A stretch of 64,000 bases of DNA. Source: Sabulibacter ruber. GTDB lineage: Bacteria > Bacteroidota > Bacteroidia > Cytophagales > Hymenobacteraceae. Below, in pieces: positions 1-9,294 of this stretch (position 1 is its first letter; each line of letters starts with the position of its first letter). The notes under the pieces are model-generated. The model was not told the DNA's origin. It did no database searches and saw only the letters and a program-made list of their open reading frames with translations. The position numbers and the translations under genes were made by a program. Where the stretch lies: NCBI RefSeq assembly GCF_017355955.1, contig NZ_JAFFID010000002.1, positions 248,001 through 312,000 on the forward strand. Direction: 5' to 3'.

Positions 1-96
1 AGACTTCCTCGTATTTCTTATTTCTACTCCCAAGCAGTATAACACGCTTGACTTCAGTTTCAGAAATCCAAAGACCACAAACCAACTACTACAATC

Positions 97-957
97 ATGG
101 CAGAAGAACAAAAACCGAAGGAAGTTCCAGACCAGCACCAATCGCACCAGCCCGGACTGGAGCACGAAATGGGACCAGAGCCCATCGTCATCCGGGAGAA
201 CTACAAGGGCAGCGAAAAACTGAAAGGCAAAAAAGCCCTGATCACCGGGGGTGATAGCGGTATTGGAAGGGCAGTGGCGGTACACTTCGCCCGCGAGGGA
301 GCCGATGTAGCCATTGTTTACCTGGATGAACACCAGGACGCCGAAGACACCAGAAAAATGGTAGAAGCAGAAGGGCAGAAGTGCGTGATCATTCCCGGCG
401 ATTTACGCGATGAACAGTTCTGCAGAAGCTGTGTGGAGCAGGCAGTAAGAGAACTTGGCGGACTCAACATCTTAGTGAACAATGCCGCTGAACAACATGA
501 AAAAGATGATTTGCGTGAGATCACCTCTGATCAACTGGAGAAAACCTTCAGGACCAACATCTTCGCCTATTTCTTCGTGGCACAGGAAGCTTTGAACCAC
601 CTCCAGAAAGGAGATTCCATCATCAACACCACCTCCATAACCTCTTACCGTGGTTCTGACCACCTCATGGATTACTCAGCCACCAAGGGAGCCATCACGT
701 CTTTTACCCGCTCACTTTCCAAGAACTTAGCCGAAAAGGGAATCAGAGTGAATGCGGTGGCACCAGGCCCTATCTGGACGCCGCTCATCCCGGCTACCCT
801 GGAACAAGTGGGCGAGTTTGGGAAAAGTCAGCCCATGGGCCGCCTAGGCCAGCCTTCTGAGGTAGCACCGGCCTACGTGTTCCTGGCCTCTGAAGACGGC
901 TCCTACATTACCGGGCAGACCATTCACGTGAACGGTGGCGAACAGATAGGCGGATAA
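97..957 (+). CDS. SDR family oxidoreductase (YghA-like)
   Basis: NAD(P)-dependent short-chain dehydrogenase/reductase, 286 residues, cytosolic. The Rossmann glycine motif TGGDSGIG is at residues 50-57, the NNAA structural motif at 128-131, and the catalytic YxxxK (Y193, K197) follows serines near 180-183. The extra N-terminal tail of about 45 hydrophilic residues before the nucleotide fold is typical of the YghA/general-stress SDR subgroup rather than of FabG. The substrate cannot be read from sequence. It is followed on the same strand by two small hydrophilic protein genes, a pairing that suggests a stress-related set (inference). The start is the ATG at 97; another ATG in a different frame at 48 opens only a shadow frame. 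Confidence 0.9.
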   Translation: MAEEQKPKEVPDQHQSHQPGLEHEMGPEPIVIRENYKGSEKLKGKKALITGGDSGIGRAVAVHFAREGADVAIVYLDEHQDAEDTRKMVEAEGQKCVIIPGDLRDEQFCRSCVEQAVRELGGLNILVNNAAEQHEKDDLREITSDQLEKTFRTNIFAYFFVAQEALNHLQKGDSIINTTSITSYRGSDHLMDYSATKGAITSFTRSLSKNLAEKGIRVNAVAPGPIWTPLIPATLEQVGEFGKSQPMGRLGQPSEVAPAYVFLASEDGSYITGQTIHVNGGEQIGG

Positions 958-1012
958 ACCTCAACCTTTCCACGTGGAAAGCAGTAAACAGAGAAGAATC
1001 ACCTTTAACCCA

Positions 1013-1306
1013 ATGCCTATGGCTACTGATAATAAAGATCACCCAAACGGACATGACCGTCCTATCAGGGTAATAGATGATACTGCTGCCAACTTAGAGG
1101 ACATGATGGCCGGACACATTATTCCCGGCGCTGATCCGCCCAAGAACGAAGCCCAGCGCGGAGGCTTCGGCAACAGAGACGGCAAGGAAGGTTACGGCGT
1201 TGATAGCTCAGACGGACCAAGTGGCGTGAGCGTGAACGAGGATGCAGACAGAACCGAGCCCAACAAAGACAATATACGCACCGATGAGGAAGGACGCGGC
1301 ACCTGA
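1013..1306 (+). CDS. small hydrophilic hypothetical protein
   Basis: About 97 residues, rich in Asp, Glu, Gly, Asn and Lys, with no hydrophobic core, signal peptide or membrane segment, so probably disordered. I chose the ATG at 1013 (a second ATG is two codons later); the frame is open back to a GTG at 974, but that would place the start inside a CACGTG palindrome and close to the upstream stop. It lies 55 bases after the SDR gene and before another small hydrophilic protein. No family recognised. Codon use resembles the neighbours, which supports a real gene. Confidence 0.6.
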   Translation: MPMATDNKDHPNGHDRPIRVIDDTAANLEDMMAGHIIPGADPPKNEAQRGGFGNRDGKEGYGVDSSDGPSGVSVNEDADRTEPNKDNIRTDEEGRGT

Positions 1307-1350
1307 TGCCCGTTTCTGCAGCGTTTTATTCAATGTTCAATCAAAGTAGA

Positions 1351-1358
1351 AAAGGAGG
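1351..1358 (+). promoter_or_regulatory. near-consensus Shine-Dalgarno
   Basis: AAAGGAGG lies 5 bases before the ATG at 1364. Strong Shine-Dalgarno sequences are uncommon in Bacteroidota, and most genes in this window have none that is recognisable. It fixes the start of the small gene at 1364 and suggests unusually strong translation. Confidence 0.7.
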
Positions 1359-1363
1359 AACTC

Positions 1364-1606
1364 ATGCCTTATAAAAGCAAGAACACCAGCCACGATTCTA
1401 AGTCAAACAAAGGGGAGCCAACTGGCGAAGGCATCAGCAAAGCCGGAGCGAAATCTACCGGAGGCCCTGAGGCAATTGATCGCTCTGAGGAGATTGCGGC
1501 CAGACACTTGGATGAAGACGGAATGCCAAGTCCAGATGTGATGACCCACCCAAACCGTAACCTGCACAAACCAGATATCAACAAACCTGGCTACGGCGGC
1601 ACTTGA
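1364..1606 (+). CDS. small hydrophilic hypothetical protein
   Basis: 80 residues, Lys/Ser/Gly-rich at the start, then a short acidic stretch with the sequence SEEIAARHLDEDG and a Gly-Tyr-Gly-Gly-Thr tail. There is no signal peptide or membrane segment. Its composition resembles that of small stress-induced hydrophilic proteins, but no family was recognised. It has a near-perfect ribosome-binding site and is followed by a strong terminator, so it is probably the last gene of the transcript that begins with the SDR gene or upstream of it. Function unknown. Confidence 0.65.
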   Translation: MPYKSKNTSHDSKSNKGEPTGEGISKAGAKSTGGPEAIDRSEEIAARHLDEDGMPSPDVMTHPNRNLHKPDINKPGYGGT

Positions 1607-1623
1607 TCAGAATCTATTCTGCA

Positions 1624-1660
1624 TAAAAAAGCACCTTCTTTCCCGGAAGGTGCTTTTTTA
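1624..1660 (+). terminator. intrinsic terminator
   Basis: Stem GCACCTTC / GAAGGTGC with loop TTTCCCG-like bases, flanked by A6 and T6 runs, so it can work in either direction. It ends the small-protein transcript. Confidence 0.85.
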
Positions 1661-1807
1661 TGCCATTTCTGGCCTCTTTTTGTAAAATCAACCCTGAAAC
1701 ACTTTCATAGGTTCTGTCTCTGTTAGCTATACACTGCAGGGATATCTCATTTAAAGCCCAAGGGTTTTAGCCCCTGACGTCCTTCTCACTCACCAACATG
1801 CTTGCTC

Positions 1808-2503
1808 ATGGCCCGCTACGCAATCTCTGATATTCATGGTTGCCTGATCACCTTTAAGACGATGGTAGAAGAGGTGATCAAACTACAACTCCATGACCAT
1901 CTTTATCTATTAGGGGACTACATCAACAAAGGGCCCAACAGCAAAGGCGTGTTAGACTATATTTTCTCCCTTCAGCAAAAGGGGTATAGACTTACCTGCC
2001 TCCGGGGCAATCATGACCAACTCATATTGGATGCCATAGACAAAGGCGAGCACACCGTTTGGCTCACCCCCGAGGATAAGCAAAAAAACCTGGAGAACTT
2101 TGGCGTTTCCCAGTTCAAAGACATCGCCCCGGAATACATCTCCTTTATAAGGTCTATGCCTCTGATGGTACTGCTAGATGACTACATCCTGGTCCATGCA
2201 GGATTAGACTTCACCCTCACCAACCCACTCCTCACTAATAACCACCTTCTCCTGAACACCAAGCACATGCAGCCTTCCCTTGCCAAGCTAGGTGAGCGCA
2301 GATTGCTTCACGGCCATTTGCCAGTACCTAAAGCTACTATAGAGAATGCGATAGCCAGGAAAAGGCCGGCCATCAACCTGGATGCTGGTTGTGTTTATTA
2401 CCTCAATGAAGAGTTTGGGCAATTATGCGCCTTAAACATGGACTCCTTACAACTGATAAATATTGATAATCTAGATAAGCCCTATTCTATCAAACATAAA
2501 TAA
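1808..2503 (+). CDS. metallophosphoesterase (PPP-type serine/threonine phosphatase-like)
   Basis: 231 residues, calcineurin-like fold. The metal-binding signature of the PPP/ApaH group is visible in order: SDIHG (D8, H10), GDYINKGP (D37), GNHD (67-70), then a late HAG and HGH histidine pair. In the usual form the second motif is GDYVDRGP; here INKGP replaces VDRGP. The length matches small bacterial PPP phosphatases. Substrate (phosphoprotein or diadenosine tetraphosphate) is not evident. The start is ATG 1808; a TTG two codons upstream keeps the frame open, and the ATG at 1798 is out of frame. No operon partner. Confidence 0.85.
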   Translation: MARYAISDIHGCLITFKTMVEEVIKLQLHDHLYLLGDYINKGPNSKGVLDYIFSLQQKGYRLTCLRGNHDQLILDAIDKGEHTVWLTPEDKQKNLENFGVSQFKDIAPEYISFIRSMPLMVLLDDYILVHAGLDFTLTNPLLTNNHLLLNTKHMQPSLAKLGERRLLHGHLPVPKATIENAIARKRPAINLDAGCVYYLNEEFGQLCALNMDSLQLINIDNLDKPYSIKHK

Positions 2504-3001
2504 GCCAAAATATTACAAGTAATTTAACATTACCGTTGATCATAAAGTCCTACTTTGCATAAGTAGCTTTAGGGTTGCTACAAAGTCTCTTTTAGTAGCA
2601 TACACTTTCTAAACCTTCTATACTAGCTACTAAAAATGCGCTTAAAGCTGCATCCTCTAATATTCACAACCCTTAATCAGATAAACAATCAAACAGAATC
2701 TTCTAATTGCAAGTATTGCATAATCATTTTCCACCTTATCAAATCCACTTCAACAACATCTTTAATGAATTTATTTTCAATTCATAGTTTCATAACAAAT
2801 TTAAATAGTTACATTTGTCATCATAACAAAACAAAGATCATTATAGAACAATTTACATAACTGATCCTACAAATATATTAGAGATATCATATATATAAGA
2901 TAAATCAGTGATGTAAAAAGCAAATAATGGATTAAAGCTCAGACAGATTAATAAATAACAGATAGTCAACAAAGGAATACTCAGTAAACAAATCCAGATG
3001 T
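2504..3001. other. AT-rich gene-free leader with promoter-like site
   Basis: About 500 very AT-rich bases with no convincing gene. TACATTTG at 2810-2817 matches the Bacteroidota -7 consensus TAnnTTTG, about 185 bases before the T9SS cargo start at 3002. No good -33 TTG is at the standard distance, so this is a weak call. A long 5' leader for the cargo gene is implied. Confidence 0.4.
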
Positions 3002-4798
3002 ATGAAACAACTTTTACACAGATTTAACTTTAAGAGAATCAAAGGAACACAAGGATTATTACTGCTTTGTGTGGGTGCCTGTTTTAACTACAATGCATTT
3101 GGGCAATCTTCTCCTGAAATGGCAGAACCTATTACTATTTACAAAGAAGATTTTTCGAACCCAGTAATAGGCGTATCCACACCTATTGGAGCCACAGCAT
3201 GGGCCCAATCAAATGCTGTGAAAAATGACTTTGTTAACAGTTCAGGCCGGCCCTACCTTGCAGCAGGAACCAACAGCAGCACAGCAAGTGTCTTTTACAT
3301 TTCTAACGGCATCTCAACAGTTGGCTATCAGAATCTCACTATTTCTTGGATAGGGAAGAAGAAAACAGGAACTGTTGCCAAAAATATAAAACTAGAATAT
3401 AGTGTTAACGGAGGTTCTACCTACCAAGAAGTTAATGGGTTTGCAGATGTTGTCGCGGGATCTTCTAATTCAACTTCTACTACAGATTGGAAAAAAGTGA
3501 ATAATGGCACTCCAATCAGCCTACCTAAAGAAATAGCCGGAGTAACTAATGTGCTATTCCGGTGGACCTTTGAAACAGTTGGTGGCGGAACCTACTCTAT
3601 AGATGATATCCTGATCTCTGGCAAGCCTATGATTGGAACCTCTACTTTTTCATGGGCCTCTAGAAGCATGGAAGAGGATCCAACAACCATTCCAACAACA
3701 TCTCCATACAAAGTTGGTGATGTTACAATGAGTTGGACGAAATCGGTACCAACCAGCATAACAGGCTCTACAAAAATCAATAGCACTTTTGATCCTCGTA
3801 AAGTTCTTCACATCTCTCAGACAGGGGCAGGCTCTACTAGTGGCGGAGCTTACACACTTACCTTTAACAAAACTGTTGAGAATCTCACATTTACTATCAT
3901 AGACGTAGACCGCACAGATGGACAATACAGAGATGCAGTGGTGGTAAAAGGATACACTAATTCTAAGGCTATGATTGCTCCAAAACAAAGAGTCCAGGTT
4001 ACCAGGGTAAACGAATATGATGCTATTTCAGGCAAAGCAATTGCTAAACTAGTAGATGCTCACGATAATACGCCATATAATTCAGTCCCTAACAACTCAA
4101 CTGGCGCAGACATTACCTATACTTTCCCAGCAGGCGTTGATAAATTAGAAATCACATATTACAATGAGGGTGCAAGTGGTATACAGGGAATAGGTATTTC
4201 AGATATTACTTTCTCTGACCCAACCCCTTCTCCACTACCTGTAACACTTACTGCATTTTCCGCTAAAAAGGCATTGCAAGGCACCGAACTGTATTGGGCT
4301 ACAGCTAGCGAGACAAACAACGAGAAGTTTGTTGTAGAGAAAAGCTCAGATGCTAAAACATTTATAGCCATTGGCGAGGTACAAGGAGCAGGCAACAGCA
4401 ACACCTTGCAGAAGTACACTTTTGTAGACCTAAATACACAGTCAGGCACTACTTATTACCGCTTAACCCAGTATGACTTTGACGGCAAGTCTGAGAGCTC
4501 AAGAGTAATCGCTTTAGAAACCAAAGCAGTAGCACAAACACCTTTATCCATCAAAGCCTATCCAAATCCATTTGAAGAGGAGTTAACCATCAATGTAAAT
4601 AGCAAAAAGGATGGTAAATTACGCGTTGCAATCTACAACATTACCGGCAAGAAGGCCTATGAAAAGGAGTTCGCTGTGGTGAGCGGGGTTTTAACACTAA
4701 TAGTTCCATTGAACAACATCTCGCTTAATCCTGGCATGTACATCTTATCTACAGAACTAAATGGAGATGTAAGCACAACCCACTTGATCAAAAAATAA
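3002..4798 (+). CDS. T9SS type A sorting domain protein (secreted cargo)
   Basis: 598 residues. A signal peptide covers roughly residues 1-35, ending near FGQ. The middle holds two beta-sandwich-like segments rich in Ser/Thr/Gly, the first ending in the phrase YSIDDILISG seen in choice-of-anchor and MAM-like surface modules. At residues about 415-515 is a fibronectin-like module (WATASETNNEKFVVEKSSD, then TYYRLTQYDFDG), which regularly precedes the type A sorting domain. The last 80 residues are that domain (AYPNPF, then a GMYIL-type strand, ending LIKK), so the protein should be exported by T9SS and anchored or released at the cell surface. Base composition is more AT-rich than in flanking housekeeping genes. 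Ligand or substrate unknown. Confidence 0.88.
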   Translation: MKQLLHRFNFKRIKGTQGLLLLCVGACFNYNAFGQSSPEMAEPITIYKEDFSNPVIGVSTPIGATAWAQSNAVKNDFVNSSGRPYLAAGTNSSTASVFYISNGISTVGYQNLTISWIGKKKTGTVAKNIKLEYSVNGGSTYQEVNGFADVVAGSSNSTSTTDWKKVNNGTPISLPKEIAGVTNVLFRWTFETVGGGTYSIDDILISGKPMIGTSTFSWASRSMEEDPTTIPTTSPYKVGDVTMSWTKSVPTSITGSTKINSTFDPRKVLHISQTGAGSTSGGAYTLTFNKTVENLTFTIIDVDRTDGQYRDAVVVKGYTNSKAMIAPKQRVQVTRVNEYDAISGKAIAKLVDAHDNTPYNSVPNNSTGADITYTFPAGVDKLEITYYNEGASGIQGIGISDITFSDPTPSPLPVTLTAFSAKKALQGTELYWATASETNNEKFVVEKSSDAKTFIAIGEVQGAGNSNTLQKYTFVDLNTQSGTTYYRLTQYDFDGKSESSRVIALETKAVAQTPLSIKAYPNPFEEELTINVNSKKDGKLRVAIYNITGKKAYEKEFAVVSGVLTLIVPLNNISLNPGMYILSTELNGDVSTTHLIKK

Positions 4799-5365
4799 AG
4801 AACTGAATACATACAAAAAAGAAAGGGGAAGCAAATGCTTCCCCTTTCTTTTTTGTATTGGAACTAACTGCCCGTCTAGGCCTTCTCCATCCTTTACATT
4901 ATTAGAGGTTGTCTATTTCGCTCCATAAAGCAACTTCGCCCTTGCCCTCCAACTCTATTGATCAGTTACCTCAAAACTAGTTATTCAAGCACTTATGAGG
5001 GTAGTATGCCCTACGTTGAGGCATGAGTCTACAACCTACTACTTAAATAAGACATAGATATAATAAAACCAATAAATCCATAACACATCATCTACCTCCA
5101 TTCCTATATCATTTACCAATAATATAATATTACTAATATATTTAAAAAAATTGTTATACAATTTAGTCTATATATCACTAAGCTATATATATTCAAATGC
5201 CATTTAGAACGAATTATGATTATTCAAACAGAATACTTGAACAAACTCACTATCAGCATGAAAAGACCAACACATGAAATAATGCCACCAGAATGGTAGG
5301 AGTTAGCTTTCCACTACTGTTTACCAGGAACTATATTAAATGCCAAAAGACAAAAGAGTAGATAT
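4799..5365. other. AT-rich gene-free spacer
   Basis: After the terminator at 4814-4853 this stretch of about 500 bases is very AT-rich and holds no convincing gene. It probably carries the promoter of the next cargo gene, but I found no clear TAnnTTTG close to 5366. Confidence 0.5.
4814..4853 (+). terminator. intrinsic terminator
   Basis: Perfect long stem, A6-GAAAGGGGAAGC / GCTTCCCCTTTC-T6, loop AAAT. Its core is nearly identical to the terminator at 46790-46833. Confidence 0.92.
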
Positions 5366-6553
5366 ATGGACAATACCTTTACTAAACTTCTGAAGCTTAT
5401 TGTGGGAGTATTTGCAATTTTGCTAGTGAGTGGAATTGAGAAAGCCCTAGCACAAGCACCTGAGATAACCTCGTTCGAGCCAGAAACTGGCCCGACAGGA
5501 ACTTACGTTACTATATATGGCAACAACTTAACTACCGTTGATAAAGTCTTCTTCGCAGACGAGAAACAGGTAACTAATATACAAATAGTAGATGATCACA
5601 AAATAATAGCACAGGTTCCTTATGGAGCTAATACAGGGAAAATTACCCTTACAAAAAGTACAGGAGAAAAAATTCAAACGACAAAGCCATTCACTGTTAC
5701 ATTTTCCATCAGTTCTATATCACCAACTGCCGGTCCTGCAGGGACACTTATATCTATTGATGGAACAGGATTCACAGAGAATTTTGAGGTAACCTTTACT
5801 GGAAGCTACGGCCCTATTGAAACCGATATAAACGATAATAAATTTATTTCCCACAACCGAGTACAGACAAAAGTTCCTATTTCAGCACAAGAGGGCACAT
5901 ACGTAGTCACCATTACAGTAAACGGAATTTCCACAGAGGGTACACAGAGGTACACAGTCACAGAGGAAACTATTCTGCCGGTAAAATTTATCTCCTTCAG
6001 TGCTCAACCCTTTTCCAGTGGAGTGTCACTTACTTGGCAAACTGCCTCAGAAAAAAACAACGACTACTTTGAAGTTCAATCCTCTTCAAATCCTGTGAAA
6101 GAAAGCTTCAAGACCGTCAAGCGACTAAATAGCCAGTCTACCAACAGTCAAGTCCCACTTTTATACCAGACAGAAGACCTTACCCCAGCCAAAGGGCCGG
6201 TCACATATTACCGCTTAAAGCAAGTAGATTTGGATGGTGCTTTTGAGTATAGTAAAGTCATTGCCGTAGCAACCAAGCATCACACCAGTACTAGTACTAA
6301 GATAAAAGCATATCCTAATCCTTTTACAAAAGAGCACAGCCTGAACGTGGAGGTGCAAACCAGCGAAACTGGGGAAATAACAGCTTCTCTCTATGACTTG
6401 ATGGGCAACAAAGTAACCGAAGCGTCTCTACATGTAGAGGCTGGTCATTCTACTTTGGACCTGCCTCTTCCAGGCACACTCAAGCCAAGTCTGTATATAC
6501 TTAAGACGAACCTCAACGGTCATACCAGTTCCATAAGTGTTGTAAAAAGGTAA
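5366..6553 (+). CDS. IPT/TIG-domain T9SS cargo protein
   Basis: 395 residues: signal peptide (about 1-30, ending near ALAQ), then two tandem IPT/TIG immunoglobulin-like domains. Each is marked by the phrase of the type ITSFEPETGPTGTYVTIYG (about 33-51) and SISPTAGPAGTLISIDG (about 118-134). A fibronectin-like module with FEVQSSS and YYRLKQVDLDG follows, then the type A T9SS sorting domain (AYPNPF near residue 315, then LYILKTNLNG and a basic end VVKR). No catalytic domain is visible, so a surface adhesin or binding role is inferred. Same organisation and AT-rich leader as the genes on both sides, with which it probably shares ancestry at the C-terminus only. Confidence 0.88.
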   Translation: MDNTFTKLLKLIVGVFAILLVSGIEKALAQAPEITSFEPETGPTGTYVTIYGNNLTTVDKVFFADEKQVTNIQIVDDHKIIAQVPYGANTGKITLTKSTGEKIQTTKPFTVTFSISSISPTAGPAGTLISIDGTGFTENFEVTFTGSYGPIETDINDNKFISHNRVQTKVPISAQEGTYVVTITVNGISTEGTQRYTVTEETILPVKFISFSAQPFSSGVSLTWQTASEKNNDYFEVQSSSNPVKESFKTVKRLNSQSTNSQVPLLYQTEDLTPAKGPVTYYRLKQVDLDGAFEYSKVIAVATKHHTSTSTKIKAYPNPFTKEHSLNVEVQTSETGEITASLYDLMGNKVTEASLHVEAGHSTLDLPLPGTLKPSLYILKTNLNGHTSSISVVKR

Positions 6554-6719
6554 TAAGAGAACTACTCTATCTCTTTCCACTTGCCATACCATGGCAACAC
6601 TAATACAGAATAGGCCTTCAGTAAACTACAAGCAAAGTCCTTTTCACCCTTATTGGCGGTTAGGTAGCAGCATCAAACGTCATATGTCTTTTTTGAACTC
6701 AACCATTAAATGATCTACT

Positions 6720-9122
6720 ATGGACAAAACTTCTACTGTTTTTGCAAGAATACTGACCATGTTATTGATTACCCAGCTTTGTGCCTGGGCTACAAATTCG
6801 TATGGCACACACTTTCAAACGTCTGTGTCTTTTTCCAGTAGTGTGCTTAAAGATACCACCCCATTATCTCAGCAGATTATTTTGTTAAGCAGTTCACAAC
6901 AGCTAACAAATGGACTTGCTCCCACTACAAGCAACGAGAGTGAAGGCAAAACATACTATTGGGTACCTTTTGGAGCAAGCAATAATGGCAGCGGCTCCTG
7001 GAGCGAATTAGGCCATTGGGCAACCACTAGCGGAGGTTCAGAGAAACATACCTCACTTCCCACCCCAGCAGATAATGTAGTCTTTGACGCTAACTCATTT
7101 CTCCAGACTGGCCAAAAAGTAACCTTAGATGTGGAGGCAACGGTGAACAGCATTTCCTGGACCGGCATACCTATCTCTTCTTTTGACACGAACGGCAAAG
7201 CATTGAATGTGTATGGCTCCCTACAGGCTCATACTAATTTGGCATTTATAGGATCTAACGGGTTCTATATTAACTTCAGAGCTTCCTCAAACGACAACCT
7301 GATCAATACAGCGGGTAAACTCTTGCCCCCAAAAGCAGTCATCGTCTTTGAGGGAACAGGTAGCTGGACCCTTCAGAGTTATCTCAATGCGGGACAAGGG
7401 GGAACAATCAACCTGAACGAGGGAACTCTTAACACCAACGGGCAACCGGTTGCCGTTACTACATTCAACTCTGCTGGGGAGAAAACCAGAGCTTTGATTC
7501 TGGGCACATCCTCTGTCACAAAACTTACACACTGGAATATTTCTCCCTCTTTGCAACTAAATGCAGAAGCATCAAGAATTACCATGAACGGGCCAGAAAA
7601 GCACCTGTTCAACGGGGGAGGCAAGGCTTATAAAACAGTTATTTTTCACGGACCTGAATCAATCATCTACCAGAGCAACTCTTTCAAAGAGCTGTCAATT
7701 CCCATGCTGAGTGCTACTAGTGGCAATACCCTAACCTTAGAGAGTGGCCAGACCCAAACCATTGAGAGTTTATTCACTCCGGGGTCTGCTCCCTACACCA
7801 CAATCAAGTCATCAGTTGCAGGTAGGGTAGCTGACATCAACTTTACTTCTTTCCGGTTTTGCACAGATTTCCTCACCATATCAGACGTAACTGCTAAAGG
7901 TACTGGTACCTACTATGCGGGCTTATCCAGCCAAAGTAGTGGCATCACCACCGGCTGGAACTTCTTCAGCTGCGGCTCAACGGTATATGCTCCCAAAACT
8001 GCAGCAGACTATGATACGACTTTCTCTACCGTAGTGATCTCATCTACCGGAACTAACAAATGGCAGGAAGTAAGATTCAATAACCAATTAGTAGGAGCTA
8101 TTAAAGATGGCGGCAATGCACTAGGAGAGGTGTCTATGGACTTCACCGTGAGTTCTAATGCTAGCCGAGCAGCGAAAAACGGCACCAACACTAACATTCA
8201 CTTATTGCCTAGAAACTGGAGAGTAAAAGCCGCAAACCAACCTAGTACTGACAAACCTATCAGCATTAGACTGTATACTGTCCAAACGGAATTTGACAAC
8301 TACAAAGCAAAGAATACCAGCGTAACGGGTTTAAACGACCTCTTTGTTACTTCCTACAGCAGCGCAGACAGTACTGAAAACTGCAACTATCTGGACAACG
8401 TTGCCGAAGGCTCTGTAACTAGCCTCATCAGTAACCCTACTCAGACTTCTGCTGGCAGCTACTTCACAACAGAACTAACCGGAATCACCGACTTCACTGA
8501 ATTGTACCTGCACAATGGAGGGACAGCCATTGATTTTGTTGCTTCACAGCCTAAGCCAGTGATTATTGAAGAGATCGACTTTACAGGTCACCGCAATGCC
8601 AAAACGGTGAAACTGAAGTGGAAAACCCCTGCTGACAGCAATGTGGCGTATTATGAGGTACAAACCGCTACCAGCGCAGAAAGCAACGACTTCAAAGCCA
8701 TTCAACAGGTTGAAAGAAAAAACAGCGGCAAGGCAGCAGTGTATGTATATGATGCCGAAGACTTCAACCCAACCCAAGGCCCGGCCAACTACTATCGCTT
8801 AAAGAAAGTGAAAACAGATGGCACCTTCACCTACAGCCAGACCATTATGGTTGAAAACAAATCATACGCGCCAGTAGTGCAGGCTTCTCCTAACCCGTTC
8901 TCAGATAAGATTAAGCTAGCGGTAAATGCAGAGAAGGCTGGGGAAATGCAGGTAAAGCTTCTCACTGAAAACGGAGAGGTGGTACTGGAAAAGAAAATCA
9001 AAGTCTCCAAAGGAGCTTCTGAAACCGAGTTGGTAATTTCATCCAAAGTAAAATCTGGTATTTACCTGCTGGTAACAGAACTGAACGGCGAGCGTCTTTC
9101 TCAGAGAATGATCAAGCAATAG
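6720..9122 (+). CDS. large T9SS type A sorting domain protein (adhesin-like)
   Basis: 800 residues. A signal peptide lies in about the first 30. Residues 75-150 carry the pattern YYWVP..NGSGSWSELGHWATTSGG...PTPADNVVFD, which marks the repeat-rich adhesin-like exoproteins of Bacteroidota in which many beta strands build a long surface structure. The C-terminal 200 residues hold a fibronectin-like module (YYEVQTAT, YYRLKKVKTDG) and the type A sorting domain (ASPNPF, GIYLLVTELNG, ending MIKQ). Third of three tandem cargo genes, closed by a strong terminator. No enzyme motif seen; adhesion or surface-layer function is inferred. Confidence 0.87.
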   Translation: MDKTSTVFARILTMLLITQLCAWATNSYGTHFQTSVSFSSSVLKDTTPLSQQIILLSSSQQLTNGLAPTTSNESEGKTYYWVPFGASNNGSGSWSELGHWATTSGGSEKHTSLPTPADNVVFDANSFLQTGQKVTLDVEATVNSISWTGIPISSFDTNGKALNVYGSLQAHTNLAFIGSNGFYINFRASSNDNLINTAGKLLPPKAVIVFEGTGSWTLQSYLNAGQGGTINLNEGTLNTNGQPVAVTTFNSAGEKTRALILGTSSVTKLTHWNISPSLQLNAEASRITMNGPEKHLFNGGGKAYKTVIFHGPESIIYQSNSFKELSIPMLSATSGNTLTLESGQTQTIESLFTPGSAPYTTIKSSVAGRVADINFTSFRFCTDFLTISDVTAKGTGTYYAGLSSQSSGITTGWNFFSCGSTVYAPKTAADYDTTFSTVVISSTGTNKWQEVRFNNQLVGAIKDGGNALGEVSMDFTVSSNASRAAKNGTNTNIHLLPRNWRVKAANQPSTDKPISIRLYTVQTEFDNYKAKNTSVTGLNDLFVTSYSSADSTENCNYLDNVAEGSVTSLISNPTQTSAGSYFTTELTGITDFTELYLHNGGTAIDFVASQPKPVIIEEIDFTGHRNAKTVKLKWKTPADSNVAYYEVQTATSAESNDFKAIQQVERKNSGKAAVYVYDAEDFNPTQGPANYYRLKKVKTDGTFTYSQTIMVENKSYAPVVQASPNPFSDKIKLAVNAEKAGEMQVKLLTENGEVVLEKKIKVSKGASETELVISSKVKSGIYLLVTELNGERLSQRMIKQ

Positions 9123-9133
9123 AGTAGAAAAGA

Positions 9134-9180
9134 AAACAAACAAAAAACCTCAGGCACTACCTGAGGTTTTTTGTTTGTTT
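9134..9180 (+). terminator. intrinsic terminator
   Basis: Long stem AACAAAAAACCTCAGG / CCTGAGGTTTTTTGTT with loop CACTA. It ends the three-gene T9SS cargo block. Confidence 0.92.
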
Positions 9181-9202
9181 CCAGAAAAACAGCCTCAAAA
9201 CG
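9160..9202. repeat. palindromic 3'-end repeat, degenerate copy
   Basis: Only the right half is well kept (CAGAAAAACAGCCTCAAAAC, 9182-9201); the left half appears to have merged with the arm of the terminator at 9134-9180. Confidence 0.45.
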
Positions 9203-9241
9203 CACTTACCGCTTTCTACAACCGCTTGCTCAGCTAAAACA

Positions 9242-9272
9242 TTGGTAATTTGCTGCAATGGCTGTACTTTTG
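9242..9272 (+). promoter_or_regulatory. Bacteroidota-type promoter of glyA
   Basis: TTGG at 9242-9245, then 19 bases, then TACTTTTG (9265-9272), which fits TAnnTTTG. Transcription would start near 9279, just before the ATG at 9295. This argues against the longer frame that opens at 9250. Confidence 0.65.
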
Positions 9273-9294
9273 GGCACCTACTAACAGAATACAA

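Noticed and set aside
966..981. Palindrome CTTTCCACGTGGAAAG between the SDR and small-protein genes
   Set aside because: It has the CACGTG centre but five differences from parS; it could be an operator, yet there is no further support.
2636..2860. Open frame of 74 codons in the AT-rich leader of the first T9SS gene
   Set aside because: Composition is that of AT-rich non-coding sequence (Ile/Asn/Ser/Thr/His mix), it has no ribosome-binding site and no recognisable pattern.
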